Source of the DNA: Cryptomeria japonica
Lineage: Eukaryota; Streptophyta; Pinopsida; Cupressales; Cupressaceae
Reading direction: 5' to 3'
NCBI RefSeq assembly: GCF_030272615.1
Contig: NC_081406.1
Span: 460,376,072-460,440,071 of the forward strand
DNA length: 64,000 nucleotides
A program made the translations under genes and the position numbers. Shown here one piece after another: positions 34,949 to 46,261 of the stretch. Under the pieces are notes generated by a model. That model saw nothing but the letters and a program-made list of their open reading frames with translations. It had not been told where the DNA came from and did no database searches. Position 1 is the stretch's first letter, and each line of letters begins with the position of its first letter.

Positions 34949-35306
34949 CAGGGATGAAAGATATTGTGATTTTATTGTAGAATCCAAAGTTACAGCTGAT
35001 TTGGAGATGTTTTGATCGGTCAAATTGTCGGACAAAGGTTGAATTAAGAGGGTTTCAAAAATTAGGGTTTTGACATTTAACCACTTAATTTTCAAAATTA
35101 AAGTACAGATATGAATTGATAATTTGTAATAGTAAAGCAGATCTGAAGCAAGCATTAATAATTAAACATTTTGCAAGTTCAATGTTCAAAAAGAAAATTT
35201 TAGGGTTTTTATGCAATCACCTCTAAAATTTTGCAAAAGATCAAACATGGAAATGTAATCAAGGAATCAAATTTTCAGATCTAGGCATGAAAAATCAGAA
35301 AGGATG

Positions 35307-35324
35307 TTCACGTCGGGTTCACCA
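35307..35324 (-). other. Primer binding site, element B
   Basis: Minus-strand tggtgaacccgacgtgaa, three bases from the LTR; identical to the site in A. Confidence 0.7.
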
Positions 35325-35327
35325 AAA

Positions 35328-36558
35328 TGTAAAGCGGAAAATCGCTGTCGAACCCTAGTTGTTCTCCCCTCTTCCAACTCCGAGGAGAGAGAAGGGAGGT
35401 TCGCTAGGATTCGATGGGTTTTCACTTAGGGGGAAGACTTTACATTCAAAAGAGGGGTTGAAACTCATAAGATCCAATCCCACACAAGGTAAGATTGGAT
35501 GCTAGATGAATTTCAAGGGTTTGGAAAGCAAAGCTACCCTCTTTTGTAAAGAATGTTGTTTTAAGGAAATTAAGCAAAGAATGCATAGAAAGTCATAAAG
35601 ATTCGCTTATAAACTGAGTTTAGGTTATAGGATGAAGCTGCGGACCTGGAATTAGCAGTAGAATGTCGATACGGCACTGTCCTGCAAATTTGAGAAAAAG
35701 TTGTCGGGACGATGGCGCCCAGCGCCACGGTCCTCCGAAAAATCCGCGAAACGAAGTGGGATCGGTTCGTCTCTGCACAAGGATTCCAAATCTTCAATCT
35801 CAGCTACGTACCTGCAACCTACACATAGAAAAGCAAAGATGATGGGGGGTTAGGGATTAGGGGTTTGCCTTTAGGTCAAACCCCGGTTTTGGAATTAACC
35901 AAGAAATGAGCAAGAGCTGTAAATGTAAATGACTGTAATGTAAAACAAGTACTAATACCTTGTTCTAAGGATGTTGGTATCCTTATGTGCGAAGGTTTAG
36001 ATGTTGTATGTTGTCGTATGTAGCATGTAATAAGTGATCTCCTCTTCAATGGTTGAATCCTTGACTTGAATGCAACACTTAGCCTTGAATGGAGACTTGA
36101 AATGATCAATTGCTTGAATGCTTGAATGCTTGAGTATAGTTTCCATGCTTTGTACAGCTCTCCTCCTCCTCATCCCAAATGAGAGAGAAAAATGTAGTTT
36201 ATATACTTGTCAATTAGGGCTGATAGACTGATTTTCCCGACCTTAGGCCGACCAGGGAAGTATATTTCCAAATTGCAATAAAAAAGACCTGATATCACTT
36301 AGGAAACCGGGCCCAAAATAGGACCCAGGGACCAGGGCGCCCAGCGCCTTGGTCCTGAGGGACCAGGGCGCTGGACGCTCTGGTCCCACCTCCGGGACAG
36401 CGGGGTGCAAAGGAGGTTCAGGCCAGGGTGCATGAAAAATGCAGTTTTCAGTGTCGTGAGCAAGTTTTGGGGTCTCCATTCAGGTTGCGTGTTGTGTCGC
36501 CATCGTGAAGACCGAAATGCAGTCGAAATTGCAAGTGTCACAATTTTAGGACGCTACA
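35328..36558 (-). repeat. Element B 5' LTR
   Basis: 1231 bp, same order as the 3' LTR but with two minisatellite units (36328-36388). TATA near 36198-36205, hairpin at 35685-35743. Confidence 0.93.
35685..35743. repeat. Hairpin family copy (B, U5 of 5' LTR)
   Basis: caaatttgagaaaaagttgt with cgggacgatggcgcc and gcgccacggtcctcc; equivalent to 29043-29101. Confidence 0.65.
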
Positions 36559-36699
36559 GTATGTTCTATCATAAAATTTTCAATCCTAGCCCGATCTACT
36601 ATCCTAGTCTTCCCTAGAGGATCTATTTGAGTGTATCCTCTAAGCAGCTTATCCAATCGACAATGTATGTTTATCACATAACTGTCGATTCGACCTTGA

Positions 36700-36900
36700 A
36701 GGTGTAAACATGCTTTAAACTTACACAAATGTGCCTTCTCTACACATACACGCCTGAAACACAGAGACGTGTCTCTATATTTCATAAGCGTGCCTTCTCA
36801 ATATAGACACGCTCGCATGTGGCACAAACGCCTTTGAAATCATAGACGCATTTAAACTAGACACAAAAATGCCTATCCTTCGCAGATGCGCTTGGCACCA
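36700..36900. repeat. Degenerate GCGT-motif array (antisense intron)
   Basis: On the minus strand gcgtgt, gcgttt and acgcgt-like words recur every 15-30 bases (for example ggcgtttgtgcc, gagcgtgtctat, ggcacgcttatg). Spacing resembles the GCGCTA array at 420-880, and it lies at the same relative position upstream of a Tat polypurine tract. Confidence 0.5.
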
Positions 36901-37015
36901 ACACAAACACACCTTAACTTTTTTTCCCTCCACTTGGCATTCTATATCCCTACCTAACATGCATTTATGATAACAATTAATATACCAACATAAAAGGAGG
37001 TTTTGTGGTGCTCAC

Positions 37016-37056
37016 CAGCTCTCTTGCATATGTTGGTCTCTGATATCGGTGAACAT
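37016..37056 (-). CDS. Putative first exon of the antisense PMD gene
   Basis: Minus-strand ATG at 37056 encodes MFTDIRDQHMQES before a 5' splice donor GTGAGC beginning at 37015. A TATAAGAT box lies about 110 bp upstream (37165-37172). PMD core coding begins about 0.8 kb downstream once element B is removed (28320-27929). The layout matches the exon at 963-1037. Splicing is inferred from the donor consensus and from the TGA that would follow if unspliced. No acceptor was pinned down. Confidence 0.3.
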
Positions 37057-37164
37057 GGTCGAATCAATGTACCAATATCATTGCTGTTGACTTCTCTCTG
37101 CTCACTCTGGACTCTGATCTCTTAGGTGTGTGGATGACAATGAGGATGTTTTCCCTCGTGGTCT

Positions 37165-37172
37165 ATCTTATA
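37165..37172 (-). promoter_or_regulatory. Candidate TATA box of the antisense PMD gene
   Basis: Minus-strand TATAAGAT about 110 bp upstream of ATG 37056 and about 245 bp inside the 3' LTR boundary. Confidence 0.3.
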
Positions 37173-37400
37173 GACTACCCTATCCCTATTCTCCTGAGTC
37201 AGTCTTCTTTATCCTGTGACTCCGTCACTCTATCCTATCTTGTCAGTCCTTTCTAGCCTTTCTTTCTTATCGAGAGATTGTCTGCGATCTTTTCAAATAT
37301 TTTCATGCAATCTCTCAAGGGGGAATATCACTTCCATAATGGGGCAACTTTGTATCAGTTTATCTTATCTTCTTTGAGTCAACACGACAAGCTACATTGT

Positions 37401-37417
37401 CTCAAAGAGGGGCAAGA
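37401..37417 (+). other. Polypurine tract of a + strand Tat-type element
   Basis: ctcaaagaggggcaaga directly precedes TGTAGATACC, an LTR start, as at 1464-1480. Confidence 0.75.
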
Positions 37418-38240
37418 TGTAGATACCTAAAATTCTGTTGTTTAATTAAATAAATATTTTTTATTTATTTAAGTATTTAAGCCTAATTCTTCTATTAATT
37501 AAATAAATCGTTAATTAATTAATTCATTCATTAATCCTCTTCTAAGTATTTCCTCATTTAAATAAATACTTTTATTTATTTAAATTGTCCTTTTCCCAAA
37601 TTAAATAAATACTTATTTATCTAATCGATCCCATTTCCTCTACTAATTAGATAAATCTTTATTTATTTAATTAATTCATTATCCTTTTCTACCCATGACA
37701 GATGTCATTCATCTCTTAATTCCTACACTACCTACCCCCTTTATCATTTTATTATTTCCTCTACCCACCCTCTAATCCTAGCCGACCATTTATCTTTACA
37801 CCTCTTAATCTTATCCCTCCATTTCTTATAGCATCTTCTATATAAGAGGATGCTTCTTTCATTATGAACCCTAGTCATTTGAATTAACTAATGAGCATTC
37901 TAATCAATCTTATGCAATCAAGCCTTTTTGCTATCAAAATATCAACCACATTTCCGTTCTTTGTTGAGCTCTTAAGAACACCTAAAATCTGAGAGAAAAT
38001 ATATCAACCAAGATCAATGGAGATAGGAAGAATGAAGATTCAAACTCTAGTTGACATGTGATGGTATAATCTTTTTGATTTTGTTGATTTGCATTGTCTC
38101 GAGTAATCTTCATATTTTATGGTGAATCTTTGTTATTGTTAGGCTAGGGTTTTGTGGTTGAATTCACTTAGTCTTTCAATATTGTTGTTCCATTATCAAC
38201 TTTTCACCATACACAGATAGAATTAAGGTTGACAAAAAAT
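37418..38240 (+). mobile_element. 3' LTR (probable) of a Tat-type element; 3' end uncertain
   Basis: Starts TGTAGATACC after the polypurine tract. It has about 260 bp of AT-rich U3 made of ttaaataaat and tttatttatt inverted words, then a TATA box tatataag at 37839-37846 followed by leader-like sequence. The end coordinate is an estimate, as no matching 5' LTR is in the window. The PMD gene relic, antisense to this LTR, occupies the internal region to the left. Confidence 0.5.
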
Positions 38241-41200
38241 ATTAAGAAGGTTTGAAGAACATTATCGAATGGTTTTCTAAGATTTGCAAATTTCCTATTC
38301 CCTTAATGTTTGAATGATAAAATTTCATGTTGTAGACATTTGATTGGAACTATATTTATATTCTTTGTTGTCATTTCCTTTTTTAAAATATATTATTGTT
38401 GACATTTTGAAGGGTTCGAGGAACTAGGTGAGGCCCCACAATTCCAATCATTAGATTCAAAGAGTTAAAGTTCAATTATTTTTACATGAACACACAAATT
38501 ATACCACATGAATATTTGGAGCTAATTTCATAGTTATTAGTAGACTCACTATGTCTCTAGGATCATTTAGTTAAATTAATTAGTTGTTTATAAGACCATA
38601 TTGATACATAAGTGTTGTATGAAAGTCGGGGCTAACTTGCCAATATAACGGATATAAATAAGAGCTAAAGATTAGAATTATTCAAGGGCATAGTCCTTAG
38701 AGTTCATGGAAATAATTTAGGTAATATTTTTTGTTGAAGAAGAAGTTGATTCATGAATCTCAAAAATCATGGCAAATGCATAACACAAATGAGAAAAAAA
38801 GTGAAGCACCCATTAAAACTGAGTATGAATGCCACTTATCCCAAACTAATTAGAGGATGTGGAAAAGCCAGAGTATTTCCAACAATAAATAATCCCCTTC
38901 CCTTATGATCCGATTCTGATGTGTGTCAATGTGCTCAATATCGCTGCTTCAAATACCTTGCAACCAATTTCTTGTATTATGCCATCATATGCATTCACTG
39001 GACTTTTAAGTGGAAAAAGTTTGGATTTGAAATTAACATGAATTGAACAGGAATGGCCGTTGCCCATAGTTACCACATATAAATTGTGTGTGATGTTTAA
39101 GACATGCCTCCAATGCCTTCAATCATTTTTGCTAATTTTAACCAAAATAAATTGGCAGGGGTAAAATTCCTCCCTTCACAGGGCATTATATTTTCAAGAC
39201 AATGGATTGTGATGGTGGAGGTGAAGGGTGGTGCAACTACTATTAATATTATTGTCAATCCTTTGAGAAACTAGGGCCTCAAAATGTTTGTTCAAGTCAT
39301 TCATATGTTTTGGACACCTTTTACGTTCCACTCTCTTAACCTTACGCTACCAAAAACATACTTAAATTATTTGAATTAAACATGATGTGTACAGTGATTT
39401 TGATAACATTCAAATGTTCATCATCAAGCACTATATATCTCACAGGGCGTATGTAGAACATTCTTAATATTGGAGTTGTTGAAAGTAAGTGAATCATTTA
39501 GATTTATTATATATTGAAAATTTTAATATTTATAATTTATGTTTCATTTTACTGATTTTTTTAAAAAATTACTTTTATGTTTTCTTATTTCAGAATTTAA
39601 GAATCTTTATTTTTTAGTTTATTAATTTTGATTTCCATTGAATAGGTTGCCAAGGCTTATTTTTCCTCCAACATAATGACCGTCAAATGATTTATGAAGG
39701 CTGAAGAGACATTATTTAAAATGGTTATAGCTAAAATAGGTCCATATCGAGATAATCTATCACTACAAGTAGATGATACTTGGTGCCCGAATATTTCCTT
39801 AGTTTCACCTAACTCATATTGAGTATGATTTGTTAAGAAGACATGGATTGGCCTTGTTTGCTAGATATATTTGATTGTACCAACTCAATGATTGAGAAAA
39901 AGACATCAAAAGTGCAAAATAGAAGAATCTTGAAGATGTCAACCAAGGGTACAAGATAGTGCTTCATAGACCCTATTGACTTTACATGTGGGATATAATG
40001 GGACTTGAATTGATGGAATTTGTACACTTCAATGACTATTGTATTGATGTGCTCCATAACAAGTTCAAGGTTGATGCTCATTGGTGGTGGCACTTCCATG
40101 TCCAAATAGTCAACAACTATAATCTTTTGAGATCAAAATTTTATTGCAAGTTCATTCTATGATATTTTTGTTTACAACTTGAGAATTTAAAATTCTGAAT
40201 TTACAACTCCAATTCTCTAATTTAGTTTTAATAAATAGCTAGTTCATTTGCATCAAAGAGGAATTGGAACACATGCTCATTCAACCACTTAGTAAAGTGT
40301 AACAGAGTGTACTTACAAATGGTAAAGGACTTAGTGTATCTGCATTCCAACTTGTGTCTATTGTCACACAAAGTAACTAAAAGGAAGGGGACAAAGAAGT
40401 GGGATATTGAGGCAAGGCATATCACCTTGGATGCTACCTTTTAACACCTTGTTGCATTTATCATCTAGTGAGCATAAGAGTGATACTATGAGTGCAAGTG
40501 CTAGCACCAATGATTGTGGTTATTCTAATTGTAGGTGCTAAAAATTGATATCACCTGCAATTCTCCATTTTTAACCTAATCACGCATATAATCTTCATTA
40601 TTCGCACAAACCTATCCTATTGCCCCCTTTACATTTCCTATCCAAATAATTTCAATTCCTTCCCATTTTAGGTTTGCGGTTTCATTTTACCCTTAAATTC
40701 AACCCCCTTGCATTAGATCTTTCCCTTGTCACTTTTGCAATGTCATTTTGCCTAATTTTGTCCCAATTAGGGTTTTTTGCTCCTCATTCGGCTAGTGCTA
40801 ACTTTAAGAAACCCCCTCTCAAAAAAATGTATAACATCTTGATGAATATTTAATTTTATTTCTAGAAAATAATATTTTTATTGGCTAATCTTTTCTGTTT
40901 TTAAAGAAAATAATTAATTTTAGTGGCAATTTTTTTTTATATCAAATTTTATTAGTAGAAAATATTGGTGAATCTTATAAAATAATAAGAGTATGCATTG
41001 ATTAATATTGCAAATCTTTTCATTAAATTTTTTTTTTTTTATAGAAAAGTAAAGGCCTGAAGGTGGAAATCATTAATGAGTTTAAGGGGTAGACTCTACT
41101 TTATTTAGTTTCTACCATTAATTTAAATAATGTAATAGCCCTGCATTTCGTGAGATAAAATGTACCAACAATTTGTAATACTCATGGGGCAAAAAAGTCT

Positions 41201-41785
41201 TTTTAGACCATTGATTTTCATTGAGGTCAACAATTCAAAAATAATTTCAATACCAACAAGCATTACAACTTGTAAGTACAATTTACCTCATGGAATACAA
41301 TGAAGGTCATTATATTATATTTTAAATGAATTGTGGCAACTAAAGATTGTTGATATAATCCTAAAGTAACTAATAATTATGATATATTATTAGTGAATTA
41401 ATTTAGATTTCTACAACAAATTATAAAATATTGGCGAATCTGATCCAATCATGTATTGAATATTTTGGTGAATCTTTGAGTTAAATTTTAGTTTCTTTGG
41501 CGATTTAAATAACGCTGAAATAAAAATTTGTAAAAATGTGGTGATTCGGGTCTCCTTAAAAGTAAAACTTATTAGCCAAATTTTGATTTCCAAATTTTAA
41601 AAAATAGCCAATTAGCTAATATTAGCCACTAAAAAAATCATTCCTAATTCGGTCCTCCCATTTTGCCTTTTCCATTTCATGTCCAGATCCTTCCATTTTC
41701 TTCCCATTCCAAGTTTGACATTTCATTTATCCTCAACTTGTCCCCTTTGCGTCAAATCATTACCCTCTCGATCTAGTGATGTTAA
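38241..41785. other. About 3.5 kb with no recognised gene or element
   Basis: AT-rich, with only short open frames, all under 95 codons, and no domain motif. C/T-rich segments near 40640-40760 and 41680-41780 resemble each other (catttc...tcc, cttcccatt...). Near 40850-40920 and 41560-41625 there are ttggctaat and attagccaa words in opposite orientation, which could be the ends of a small inverted-repeat element. I could not prove this. Confidence 0.4.
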
Positions 41786-42980
41786 TTTTTGACCTATATT
41801 GCCTCTCGCTTTCCATTTTCAGTCATGTTTGCTTCATTTCTTCCCTATTATTGTTTTGAGGTTCCATTTTGACCTCTTCTTTAACCCCATAGTGTCACAT
41901 TCATTCCTTCTCCGTCCGATGACCTGCTTTGACCCAATTTACCTATTATTGCTTGGTTTTATCCAGTATGACCTAATTTTCCAATCTTTGCTCAAATCTT
42001 TCCATTTTTTGTCTGAAACTTCCCAATTCTTTCCAAATTCACCTATTTTGACCAAAATTGACTTAATTTTACCTAATTAAGCTCTTTGAGCATTAGGTTA
42101 ACTAATTGCCCTTTTAGGTTTAATTAATTCTTTAATTAATGAAGCTTCTTCTTACTAATTCTTCTTCTTTAAATCTTTCATCATTTAATCAAACATCTCC
42201 CCTTTTAAGAATAACTAAATAATATTAAATAATTTAATTAATTTTGATTCATCGCCTTTTTTAAATGATTTTAATTATTTAATTAAAAAATTTCATTTCT
42301 AATGCCTTATAGTTGAATAATTTATTTGAATTACTTAATTAGCTAAGTATGTCGTCAAAATTAAATACATATCTTTATTTATTTAATTTTCCAATTATAT
42401 TCTCATATGAGGGTAATATCTTCTTTTTTAATTATTACTTGTAGAATATCCTCCTAATTTTTTAAAATGGTGATATCATCTTGGATATTTATGAGATTTC
42501 TCTTTGATTTTTGAAAATTGTATTTTTTGGAAATATGTCATTATATCTTCTTTTTTTTTTTCAAAAATGAGGTATGTGTTGGGACTTCAAAATAATGGTC
42601 AAATTTTGAAGACCCAGGTTCAAAATTTTGTTAAATGCATTCATAATTGCCTTGTAGAACAGGCCTGAGTAGCTCAGTTTGTGAGCTCATATTTTTGCAC
42701 CAGTGAAAAGTCATGTAAAATCCTCTTAAAAGATTGTTATACACCTTGAAAAGATGCCATTATTCCATTTTCATCTTTCCTGGACCAGATTTGATGTGTT
42801 TGTGAAGTCTCCTTTGAAGGTCCTGAGGTTAGGGTTGTTGTTTGCACCTTTTGAACATTTCTGAGTAAGTCACTTTGATCAGTTGTATAATCATGTCAAA
42901 TGATCGCCATGCCAGAGTAAGATTTTCTTGTGATTGTGTACTATTTATTGAAGCCCCATGATCTATTTGACAGGATTTCC
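41786..42980. repeat. Detached copy of the satellite region
   Basis: Matches 56899-58094 end to end (both begin tttttgacctata and run through the first half of the 1.46-kb unit). It stops abruptly at the Tat LTR at 42981, within gacaggatttcc. The tRNA-like motif is present at 42663-42730. Confidence 0.85.
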
Positions 42981-44091
42981 TGAAGAGGGGAAAATAGATT
43001 TGAAGGTTAAATGATCAAAACATAACGAAATAAACATTCAGAATGCTAAAATATCATTAAAAGACCATTTCACCTTGCTATTTTACCTTCTCCTTTGGAT
43101 TGAGCTTGATGAAGTGAAGGCACCCCTTGATAATGCTCCACTTGATGTGCTCCTTTGATTGCTAGATGTGGATGGCTCTCGAATGTTGTGCACAAATGGA
43201 ATGGATTTGAAAAATGATAAGGATGAGATGATCAAGTTGCCAAGATGATTTCCTGGGCTCAAAAGGGCAGCATAAACTTACTGGATTTCAAGATGTTTTG
43301 AATGAAGGGATGGAGCCCTATTTTATAGGAAGAGGAGAGGAAAACGAATGGCTAGGATGAATTTGAGATGAAGGGCTAAGATTTACTTGTGAGCTCACAC
43401 AAGGTCCAAGAGAGGGTGTGGAGACCAAGAAATATGCCTTAAAGGCATTTTGTATCTCCAGACTCCACAAGATGCATTGGAGGAATTAAAAATTCTCCAA
43501 AAGAGGATATCATGGGGATTGGTGGAATAAAAAGGAATTAAAAATTCCTTGGGAGAGGGGATGCCTAGAGGAATGTGTGATTTCAAAAATCTTACATTCA
43601 CCTAGGAAAAGAGCATTTAAAGCTAGTGGCTGGATGAAAAGGACAAAGAGTTGACTTTGTGACTAATCATGATGATTAACCATTAATGACTCATTAGGAG
43701 AGGGATTAGAGGAAATGTTAGGTGGGATTAATATTTGTAGGAGAATCTAACTAGGAGAGAGAATGAGTGGAGGGAATAAAAAATTAGAAGAATAATGTTA
43801 AGTGAGTTTAGGGAGTTTCTAGAAGAATGAATTAAGAAGATGATTTGTAGGAATCATGTAGGTTAACTAATTAGTTGAAATTTATTAGCGAAGAGGAAGA
43901 TTTGTGAGGATTTGATTTTTTTAGAAGAATAAAGAAAGGGATTGATTTATTAAATAAATAAATCATATGCTATAGTGACAATATTAATTATATTTAATTA
44001 ATTTTGAGAGGAATTTGAATTAACATAATTAATTAATTAATTACGCGAGGAATTTAAAAATAATTAAAACAATTATTTTTAAGTGTCTACA
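42981..44091 (-). repeat. Tat element 3' LTR
   Basis: 1111 bp. Minus-strand TATA-like TATAAAAT at 43320-43327. AT-rich U3 of ttaattaatt words next to the polypurine tract. Confidence 0.92.
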
Positions 44092-44108
44092 TTTTGCCCC
44101 TCTTTGAA
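44092..44108 (-). other. Polypurine tract, Tat element
   Basis: Minus-strand ttcaaagaggggcaaaa before TGTAGACA; the same string as at 1464-1480. Confidence 0.85.
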
Positions 44109-44299
44109 GTGAGGTGTGATGACACATTGATTCAAATAAGAATCTTGTTTTGATGTTGATATTGGTTTGATAGGATGCCCCAGCTCTTGATTGATAGATT
44201 ATGGTATGGTGATGCCCCCCTCGGGAGATCAATTGAGGTATTTGATCTTTGGCATTTTTGCAAAATTGATATCCTGATAGATTTGATTTGATTCGATTG

Positions 44300-45192
44300 A
44301 TAAGATCTAGATTCAGTCTGGTTTCAAGAAGAATTCATCCTGTATAAGACAAAGATGATCAAAGTGTCTGGTTTCAGGAAGGATTCATCCTGTATAAGAC
44401 ATGATTGATCACAATATCTGGTTTCAGGAAGGATTCATCTTGTATAAGACATGATCAAAGTGTCTAGTTTCAAGAAGGATACATCCTGTATAAGACATGA
44501 CTGATCACAATGTCTGGTTTCAGGAAGGATTCATCCTGTATAAGACATGATCAGATCACATCATCTGGTTTCAGGAAGGATTCATCCTATATAAGACATG
44601 ATCGATCACAATGTCTGGTTTCAAGAAGGATTCATCCTGTATAAGACATGATCAGATCACAACATTTGGTTTCAGAAAGGATTCATCCTATATAAGACAT
44701 GATTGATAACAACATCTGGTTCTAGGAAGGATTCATCCTATATAAGACATGATCAGAGTGTCTGGTTTCAGGAAGGCTACATCCTGTATAAGACATGACT
44801 GATCACAACGTCTGGTTTCAGGAAGGATTCATCCTGTATAAGACATGATCAAATCACAACATCTGGTTTCAGGAAGGATTCATCTTGTATAAGACATGAT
44901 TGATCACAACGTCTGGTTTCAAGAAGGATTCATCCTGTATAAGACATGATCGGAGTGACTGGTTTCAGGAAGGCTACATCCTGCATAAGACATGACTACT
45001 CACAACGTCTAGTTTTAGGAAGGATTCATCCTGTATAAGACATGATCAGATCACAACGTCTGGTTTTAGGAAGGATTCATCCTATATAAGACATGATCAG
45101 ATCACAACGTCTAGTTTTAGGAAGGATTCATCCTGTATAAGACATGATCAAAGCGTCTAGTTTCAGGAAGGATACATCCTGTATAAGACATG
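44300..45192. repeat. Tandem array, about 49-bp unit, 18 copies
   Basis: Unit: tctggtttcaggaagg, attcatcctg, tataagacatgatc plus a variable atcacaacg tail. Eighteen copies were counted by tataagacat. Each contains an inverted core aggat-tc-atcct. It sits between the polypurine tract and the integrase end, in the transcribed 3' part of the element. Confidence 0.9.
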
Positions 45193-46261
45193 AATCAGAA
45201 TCAGAATTGATTATGTGAGGAAAAAAAAAGATAGAGGAAGAAAAATTAGGGTGGAAGGGATAAATGAGGAAGATATATGAAGTAGTCATGAGGTATTTGG
45301 AAAGAAGAATAAGAGATGCGAGACCGCGGAGGAAAATGGGGGCAATTGAGAACTCCGAGGGATTATTGAGTTTAGGATTTGATGGAATGATGGTGAGATT
45401 TTGTGCACAGCAAATGTGGAGAGCCAACCTAGTTTGATGTTGCTCTGAGTGACTTGCACCATTGATTATAGAAATCAGGATGCCATGAGAAACATAGGGT
45501 GTGGAATGACTTTGTAGACAAACGGGAATTTCTTGCACACAACAATGCAAGTGTTAAGAAACACTAATACAAAATTGTGGGTTCGTGCAAGGAAACCCTC
45601 AAACACACCAATACCTCTTGTACATGAGAAGGTAAGTGTTGATAAACACTAGTACCAGGCCGCCGATTTATACAAGAAGGATCCAAAACATGCCATACTA
45701 TGAAATATGCCCCAGTATGCACCTATCATAACGTACCTAGATATGGAAGAACCCAGGTAGTCGTAAATAGTGGTAGTCGTAGGGCAAAAGATGCAAGCCT
45801 ATATGAAAAGATCTAACAAAATCTAACAAGTCTCTTCCTTGCAACCACATGATACCTCTTGCCAAGAGTAGAACTAGGATGGACTTGGGATTGTTTCTCA
45901 AGACTTCTTGAAGCTTACACACAGAGGCATAAAATCTTAGTTTCAATGGGACATTCCTTGTTCATGACTCGGGTGAAGACTCATCATCATACACATGTTT
46001 TATTGGGAGGTAGAAAAGAAGGAATGTTGCACATGGGTGGGCTAGATGGGAGATGATTTGTAGTATCGACATGATAGACAGTGGATCCGATTATTTACCT
46101 TAGTGTCTGCACAGAGGTTTTCACCAAGGTACTTGTCCATAGAGCCACCAAGTAGTTTTCACTAATGGACGAATTGTTTTTCTTTCTTTTTCTGATTTTT
46201 AAAAAAAAATTTCTTTATTGTTTTTTTTTTTTTGACCATTTAAGACTTTTTAAGGACTAAA
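45193..46261 (-). other. Tat element 3' internal non-coding region
   Basis: No convincing reading frame. Poly-A/poly-T runs at about 46176-46232 and a short minus-strand frame (45550-45128) without motif. A PMD gene, seen in this relative position in other elements of the window, is absent. Confidence 0.6.

Larger units (their letters stand above)
34147..35306 (-). other. Element B leader with duplicated hairpin module
   Basis: Homologous to 11049-12208 of element A in inverse orientation. It holds two copies of the 150-170 bp module, each ending in a hairpin (34252-34325 and 34875-34948). No credible gene. Confidence 0.65.
28686..36558 (-). mobile_element. Element B: complete non-autonomous LTR retrotransposon, relative of A
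   Basis: The 7873-bp minus-strand element has LTRs at 28686-29978 (3' LTR, 1293 bp) and 35328-36558 (5' LTR, 1231 bp). The perfect TSD is gtatg (28681-28685 and 36559-36563). PBS is at 35307-35324 and the polypurine tract at 29979-29994. The one long ORF (34146-30718) encodes gag and a protease-like domain with a single nonsense codon; RT, RNase H and integrase are absent. Layout equals element A, with subfamily differences around the TATA box and minisatellite number. It was inserted into the repeat-rich intron or leader of the antisense PMD gene. Confidence 0.93.

Noticed and set aside
39833-40425. Minus-strand frames of 90 and 65 codons as a host gene
   Set aside because: No start context, motif or homologous frame nearby. 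The region is AT-rich and the frames are of chance length.
40850-41625. A small inverted-repeat transposon (MITE)
   Set aside because: ttggctaat and attagccaa words face each other, but no consistent terminal repeat or target duplication could be read.
44300-45192. CRISPR array
   Set aside because: Units are contiguous with no unique spacers, and the sequence is eukaryotic retroelement DNA.
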